A program made the position numbers and the translations under genes. Below, one piece after another: positions 59,165 to 64,000 of a stretch of DNA of 64,000 nt. The notes below the pieces were generated by a model. That model searched no databases. It was not told where the DNA came from and worked only from the letters and a program-made list of their open reading frames with translations. The DNA lies in contig JAEPNY010000001.1 in NCBI GenBank assembly GCA_017643165.1, positions 930,001-994,000 on the forward strand, read 5' to 3'. How positions within the stretch are numbered: the first letter of the stretch is position 1; each line of letters opens with the position of its first letter. Source of the DNA: Psychroserpens sp. Lineage in GTDB: Bacteria; Bacteroidota; Bacteroidia; Flavobacteriales; Flavobacteriaceae.

Positions 59165-60964
59165 ATGACTTCAATAAAGAACATCGCAATTATAGCACAC
59201 GTTGACCACGGAAAAACAACCTTGGTAGATAAGATCATGTATCATTGTCAGCTTTTCAGAGAAAATGAAAATACAGGTGACTTGATTCTTGATAATAACG
59301 ATCTAGAACGTGAACGTGGAATAACCATTACGTCAAAGAATGTATCGGTTGTTTATAAAGACACTAAGATCAACATTATTGATACACCTGGTCACGCCGA
59401 TTTCGGAGGTGAAGTAGAGCGTGTATTGAATATGGCCGATGGTGTATTGTTATTAGTAGATGCTTTTGAAGGACCAATGCCACAAACACGTTTCGTATTG
59501 CAGAAGGCGATCGATCTAGGATTAAAACCTTGTGTTGTAATTAATAAAGTGGATAAAGAGAACTGTACACCTGATGAAGTTCACGAAAAAGTATTCGATT
59601 TGATGTTCGAACTTGGAGCAGAGGAGTGGCAATTAGATTTCCCTACGGTTTATGGTTCGGCGAAACAGAACTGGATGAGTGACGACTGGCAGAATCCAAC
59701 TGATAATATCGAACCTCTTTTAGATATGGTGATTGAGCATATTCCATCGCCTAAGATTAAAGAAGGAACAACTCAGATGTTAATTACTTCTTTAGACTTT
59801 TCATCATTTACTGGTCGAATTGCGATAGGAAGATTAACCAGAGGTACACTTAAAGCAGGTCAGCAGATTTCTTTAGTGAAGCGTGATGGTTCTGTAGTAA
59901 AATCGAAGATCAAAGAGTTACATACATTTGAAGGCTTAGGACGTAAGAAAGTAGATGAGGTACAGGCTGGTGATATTTGTGCGATCGTAGGCTTAGAAGG
60001 TTTCGAGATCGGTGATACTGTTGCCGATTTAGAAGCTCCAGAAGGCTTAAAAACTATCGCTATCGATGAGCCAACAATGAGTATGTTGTTTACCATAAAC
60101 GATTCACCATTCTTTGGGAAAGACGGAAAGTATGTTACCTCGAGACATATCAAAGAGCGTTTGACAAAAGAGCTTGAGAAAAACTTGGCGCTTCGTGTAG
60201 AAGATACGGATAGTGCCGATAAATTTATGGTATTTGGCCGTGGCGTCCTTCACTTATCTGTACTTATCGAGACCATGCGTCGCGAAGGTTATGAATTACA
60301 GATCGGACAGCCACAAGTGATCATCAAAGAAATTGATGGTGTGAAATGTGAACCAGTGGAGGAGATGACGATAGATCTTCCTGAAGATGTTTCGGGTAAG
60401 GCCATCGAAATGGTGACTATGCGTAAAGGTGAGATGTTGAGTATGGAAGCAAAAGGTGATCGAATGGTATGTGAGTTTATCGTACCATCACGTGGTATCA
60501 TCGGATTGAGAAATCAATTGTTAACTGCGACTGCAGGTGAAGCTATCATGGCACACCGTTTTAAAGAATACCAGCCGATCAAAGGTGGAATTCCAGAGCG
60601 TCAGAATGGTAGTTTAGTCTCTATGGAAAACGGTCAAGCGATTCCTTATTCAATTGATAAACTACAAGAACGCGGTAAGTTCTTTATCGATCCAGGAGAG
60701 GATATTTACGAAGGTCAAGTAATTGGTGAAAATTCTCGTGGAGATGATATGACCGTTAACGTAACCAAAACAAAGAAACTAAGTAACGTTCGTAGTGCTG
60801 GAGCAGATGATAAAGCTAAGATCGTACCTGCAATTAAGTTTTCATTAGAGGAAGCGCTAGAGTACATCCAAAAGGACGAGTACGTTGAGGTTACTCCGAA
60901 TCATTTACGATTACGAAAGATACTTTTAAAAGAGGTAGAGCGTAAGCGAAATAAGGCGCTCTAA
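59165..60964 (+). CDS. typA: Ribosome-associated GTPase TypA/BipA
   Basis: 599 residues, translational GTPase related to EF-G, involved in ribosome assembly and stress or cold growth. G1 [10 protein letters not shown], switch regions RERGITI and [15 protein letters not shown]4 NKVDK, and the C-terminal [21 protein letters not shown] characteristic of TypA are all present. I choose the ATG of [12 protein letters not shown]; 31 extra codons upstream are not conserved and include the promoter box. Confidence 0.97.
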   Translation: MTSIKNIAIIAHVDHGKTTLVDKIMYHCQLFRENENTGDLILDNNDLERERGITITSKNVSVVYKDTKINIIDTPGHADFGGEVERVLNMADGVLLLVDAFEGPMPQTRFVLQKAIDLGLKPCVVINKVDKENCTPDEVHEKVFDLMFELGAEEWQLDFPTVYGSAKQNWMSDDWQNPTDNIEPLLDMVIEHIPSPKIKEGTTQMLITSLDFSSFTGRIAIGRLTRGTLKAGQQISLVKRDGSVVKSKIKELHTFEGLGRKKVDEVQAGDICAIVGLEGFEIGDTVADLEAPEGLKTIAIDEPTMSMLFTINDSPFFGKDGKYVTSRHIKERLTKELEKNLALRVEDTDSADKFMVFGRGVLHLSVLIETMRREGYELQIGQPQVIIKEIDGVKCEPVEEMTIDLPEDVSGKAIEMVTMRKGEMLSMEAKGDRMVCEFIVPSRGIIGLRNQLLTATAGEAIMAHRFKEYQPIKGGIPERQNGSLVSMENGQAIPYSIDKLQERGKFFIDPGEDIYEGQVIGENSRGDDMTVNVTKTKKLSNVRSAGADDKAKIVPAIKFSLEEALEYIQKDEYVEVTPNHLRLRKILLKEVERKRNKAL

Positions 60965-61048
60965 GGTATTAAACGATAAGCCTTGAAAGGAATCTTAATA
61001 CGGATTCCGATTTTAGGTATAGTTTTCTATATTTACAAAAATTAAAAA

Positions 61049-61264
61049 ATGATACACTTCTTATACTTTGACCCAGGATTGGGTGCACTGATTTTACAAG
61101 CCATAGCGGCAGCTATTGCAGGAGTGGTATTATTTTCAAAGAATCTGATGTTTAAAATCAAATCTTTTTTAGGATTGGTGAAACAAGACGATGATGTTTT
61201 TGATGATATCAATGTCAAGGATTCTGATATAGAAAGCAACGCATCTAGTGACGACAAACAATAG
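61049..61264 (+). CDS. Very small one-helix membrane protein
   Basis: 71 residues: MIHFLYFDPGLGALILQ, then a glycine/alanine-rich helix (AIAAAIAGVVLFSKNLMF) and an acidic tail ending in repeated D, E and S. The 3' end overlaps the next gene by 17 nt, and that gene overlaps the third. The tight overlap suggests a coupled complex, with this protein as an anchor or chaperone for the methyltransferase/phosphohydrolase pair. Function unknown. Confidence 0.75.
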   Translation: MIHFLYFDPGLGALILQAIAAAIAGVVLFSKNLMFKIKSFLGLVKQDDDVFDDINVKDSDIESNASSDDKQ

Positions 61265-62633
61265 ACATTCTTCTTCGTTTAGAGATCCATCAGGTTATAT
61301 TTTTCAAGACCAAGGCGTTATTAAACGCGCAATTTTACCGCTCTATTTTAAGCAATATGAAGCTTTAAATGCATCTGGATTGTTTCAAAAATTGCAATCT
61401 GCCGGTTTGTTGATTCCTCACGAAGAGGTAGCCAACTCCAATTCGGAAATCATCATTCAGCCGGAACAGTTGTCATTTATGACTTATCCGTATGAATGGA
61501 GTTTTATGCAGTATAAGGAAGCTGCATTACTCACGTTGAAAATTCAAAAATTTGCTGTTGAACACGGGTTTTCTCTAAAGGATGCATCAGCGTTTAATGT
61601 GACCTTTCACAAAGGTCGCATGCTATTCATTGATACCTTATCATTTGATTTTTACGAGGAAGGTCAACCTTGGCGTGCGTATAAGCAATTCATCATGCAT
61701 TTCTTCGGACCATTGCTATTAGCGAAATATACAGGTGCCGACGCGTTGAAATTGATGTCAACCTATCTCGACGGAATTCCAGTTGACATGCTTGCTGCCA
61801 TGTTGCCATTTAAGACAAAACTGAATCCATTCCTATATACGAATATTCATTTATTAGCGAAGTTCGAAAATAAGTATAGTGAGGACTACGATAATACATC
61901 CAAAGTTAGAAAGTTGTCGAAACGCGCTATGCTAAATATGATCGAAGGTCTTTATGATTATATCAAAAAGATGAAACTTGAGAATGCTAGTGAATGGGGT
62001 AATTATTATGATAAAACCAACTATGAAGATGCGGCATTTAAGAAGAAGTCAGACATCATAAATACTTGGATAAAAAACTTAAATGTAAAAACCCTTATTG
62101 ATGTTGGTGGTAATGATGGGACGTTCGTACGAAAGATCGATACCACGCTAGAAGAGGCTTTAGTTTGCGACATAGATAATAATGCCGTAGATGCGAATTA
62201 TGTCCAGTTGCGACGTTCGAAAGAAACCAATATGTTGCCATTTATGTTGGATGTTCTCAATCCTTCAGCAGCAATCGGATTTAATAACAAAGAACGCGAT
62301 GCATTCCTGACACGTATCAGTTCGTATGCACCTGATATGACCATGGCCTTAGCCGTGATCCATCATATGTCATTGAGCGGAAATATTCCCTTTGAGATGT
62401 CTGCAGAATTTTTTGCCAGCTTTTCGAAACACCTGATCATTGAGTTTCCAAAACGAAATGATTCTTGGGTACAACGCTTATTGAACACCAAAGGTGAATT
62501 CAAGGCGCATTTCGATTTTTATTCGATTTCAAATTTCGAAACAGCATACGCGCAATATTTTGATACAATCGAAATCTTAGAAATTGAAGGGAGCGAACGT
62601 GTCATGTATTTATTAAAAACAAAAGATGATTAA
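61248..62633 (+). CDS. SAM-dependent methyltransferase (NoeA-like)
   Basis: 461 residues starting at GTG. The opening SSSFRDPSGYIFQDQGVIKRAILPLYF resembles the N-terminus of rhizobial NoeA-type methyltransferases, in my recollection. Residues 260-400 hold the SAM-binding core: TLIDVGGNDGTFVRKIDT, then acidic VCDIDNNAVD and MTMALAVIHHMSLSGNIPF. It overlaps both neighbours. It likely methylates a surface glycan or lipid head group; the acceptor is unknown. Confidence 0.8.
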   Translation: MTTNNRHSSSFRDPSGYIFQDQGVIKRAILPLYFKQYEALNASGLFQKLQSAGLLIPHEEVANSNSEIIIQPEQLSFMTYPYEWSFMQYKEAALLTLKIQKFAVEHGFSLKDASAFNVTFHKGRMLFIDTLSFDFYEEGQPWRAYKQFIMHFFGPLLLAKYTGADALKLMSTYLDGIPVDMLAAMLPFKTKLNPFLYTNIHLLAKFENKYSEDYDNTSKVRKLSKRAMLNMIEGLYDYIKKMKLENASEWGNYYDKTNYEDAAFKKKSDIINTWIKNLNVKTLIDVGGNDGTFVRKIDTTLEEALVCDIDNNAVDANYVQLRRSKETNMLPFMLDVLNPSAAIGFNNKERDAFLTRISSYAPDMTMALAVIHHMSLSGNIPFEMSAEFFASFSKHLIIEFPKRNDSWVQRLLNTKGEFKAHFDFYSISNFETAYAQYFDTIEILEIEGSERVMYLLKTKDD

Positions 62634-64000
62634 TAAGTTCAGACGATATGTCATCGCATTTTTTGAAAGCAATAAAGATGCGGTGGTTATTTCAGCAATA
62701 GCTGCTGGACTTCATCCCTTACTCCATTATTACAACACCAATTTCGGTCAGGTAAACTCATTAGAACAGCTCATGTTTTTTATCGGGTTATATTTGGTTT
62801 TTCCCCTTGTCCTGTTCGTGCTTACTAAGTTGGTGTTTACCTATGTGGTTAAATCTGCAACGTTAGGTTCTAAAGTACTTGCTGTTTTAAATACTACGGC
62901 ATTTATCTTATTACTACTGCTCAGTACATTTGGGCTAGATACGTTTCATACGCTTATTGGAATTGGAGTAGGTGTTCTTTTAGGATTACTTCTTCATAAG
63001 CATATTAAGAAAGTAATCATCCTTCAATTATTACTAGCTGGTTTTGTGTTTTTACAATTGGCGCCAGATATTAAAAAACATTTTACCTATTCCAATGATT
63101 GGATGGTACAATCTGATGCAATTGAATCTGTAAAATTTAAATCGAAGCCTAATATTTATCTGATTCAACCTGACGGCTACGCAAACTTTTCTGAATTAAA
63201 TAATGAAGTCTATAACTTTGATAATTCAGAATTTGAAAGTTTTCTAAAAGCGAAGGCGTTTAAGTTGTATTCGGGTTTCCGAAGTAATTATAATACTACC
63301 TTGAGTTCGAATACCTCGCTCTTTGCAATGAAGCATCATTATTATAATTCACCGAAACCAAAATCCAATGAATTGTATAATGCGCGTAATATTATATTAG
63401 GAGAAACACCAGCGATAACCACGTTGAAATCCAACGACTACAAAACCTTTCTCATATTAGAATCCCCATATCTATTGGTTAATCGACCAAAATTGGCATT
63501 TGATGAATCTAATATTCAATATGGAGATATCCCATTTTTATCACGTGGATTTGAGCTGAAGCGTGACGTAAATAGAGATCTGGAAGCTGCAATAATGGCC
63601 AATACTTCAACGCAAAATTTCTTTTTTATCGAAAAGATTGCACCTGGTCATATCGCAAATTCAAAAGCCTCAAGCACTGGAAAGGATAATGAGCGTAAAG
63701 ATTATTTGAATAGTTTAGAGTTAGCCAATCAGTGGTTAATGGAACTCATTGAACTAATTGAAACTAAAGATCCAAATGCTTTGGTTATTATTATGGCAGA
63801 TCATGGTGGTTATGTTGGTCTTGAGCATTCATTGCAGGCCAGACAAAAACAAGATAGTAGAGATTTGGTGTATTCAATATTTACATCAGCGCTAGCAATA
63901 AAGTGGCCCGAAAATATGTCGCCATATGACGAACATCTCAAAACGAACGTAAATTTATTTCGTGTATTGTTCTCATCATTAAGCGAAAATCCGTCGTATT
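62626..64000 (+). CDS. Membrane phosphohydrolase/sulfatase-like protein (alkaline phosphatase superfamily), partial
   Basis: Starts at ATG 62626, overlapping the methyltransferase by 8 nt, and runs off the right end. Four or five membrane helices (about residues 20-155) lead into an exported domain. IYLIQPDGYANFSE has the metal-binding Asp, a string NTTLSSNTSLFAMKHHYY holds the candidate nucleophile Thr/Ser, and VIIMADHGGYVG is the late metal motif of sulfatase/LTA-synthase-type enzymes. It probably transfers or removes a phospho- or sulfo-group on a surface polymer. Confidence 0.78.
   Translation, partial: MINKFRRYVIAFFESNKDAVVISAIAAGLHPLLHYYNTNFGQVNSLEQLMFFIGLYLVFPLVLFVLTKLVFTYVVKSATLGSKVLAVLNTTAFILLLLLSTFGLDTFHTLIGIGVGVLLGLLLHKHIKKVIILQLLLAGFVFLQLAPDIKKHFTYSNDWMVQSDAIESVKFKSKPNIYLIQPDGYANFSELNNEVYNFDNSEFESFLKAKAFKLYSGFRSNYNTTLSSNTSLFAMKHHYYNSPKPKSNELYNARNIILGETPAITTLKSNDYKTFLILESPYLLVNRPKLAFDESNIQYGDIPFLSRGFELKRDVNRDLEAAIMANTSTQNFFFIEKIAPGHIANSKASSTGKDNERKDYLNSLELANQWLMELIELIETKDPNALVIIMADHGGYVGLEHSLQARQKQDSRDLVYSIFTSALAIKWPENMSPYDEHLKTNVNLFRVLFSSLSENPSY

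Overview
The window looks like a chromosomal segment of a marine-type Flavobacteriaceae (Bacteroidota). The signs are AT-rich intergenic DNA, A-rich start regions without Shine-Dalgarno sequences, -7 boxes of the TAnnTTTG type, a type IX secretion (T9SS) C-terminal signal, many lipoproteins, and a tmRNA whose tag reads GENNYALAA. I saw no insertion sequence, prophage, CRISPR array, rRNA or tRNA. The last gene runs off the right edge.

Layout. 1-5.7 kb: a D-Ala-D-Ala dipeptidase, a TspO-like protein, a DEAD-box helicase with a VF530 protein, then on the minus strand an esterase, a YitT protein and an AlkD-type DNA repair protein. 5.7-12.7 kb: a complete minus-strand trp operon (trpE-G-D-C-F-B-A, then trmL). 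It is headed by a Flavobacterium-type promoter, a 20-residue leader peptide with three consecutive Trp codons, and an intrinsic terminator just before trpE, which together form a classical attenuator. 12.7-20.3 kb: a MarR-YceI pair with a palindromic operator, then envelope thiol/redox genes (two thioredoxin-fold proteins, two rhodaneses, a DsbD with a duplicated N-terminal domain) and msrB-msrA. 20.7-25 kb: a long gene-free stretch, then a surface protein pair (jelly-roll-like plus T9SS cargo) and a secreted protein.

25-31.7 kb: a membrane-anchored AraC/TPR regulator divergent from an ankyrin lipoprotein / acyltransferase / propeller lipoprotein cluster, with 20-bp-phased repeats between them. 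31.7-48.4 kb: mostly short accessory genes: methyltransferase, an alpha/beta-hydrolase-AraC fusion, ACR3 arsenite exporter with a palindrome at its start, SIMPL protein, helix-hairpin-helix lipoprotein, sulfotransferase, GH16 glycosidase, esterase and many unknown membrane proteins. 48.5-49.3 kb: ssrA among four copies of a hairpin repeat and one larger structured repeat. 49.4-54.8 kb: an alanine-dehydrogenase/saccharopine-dehydrogenase-like enzyme, membrane proteins, and a creD module in which two transcription units carry the same TACTTTG-N5-CAAAGTA operator. 54.8-64 kb: a TPR-TlpA lipoprotein, kdsA, typA, and an overlapping trio (tiny membrane protein, methyltransferase, membrane phosphohydrolase) probably modifying a surface glycan or lipid.

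The best regulatory finds are the trp attenuator, the creD operator pair, the repeat cluster around ssrA, and a secreted protein whose only sensible start codon is ATT. All functions are read from motifs; no database search was run.
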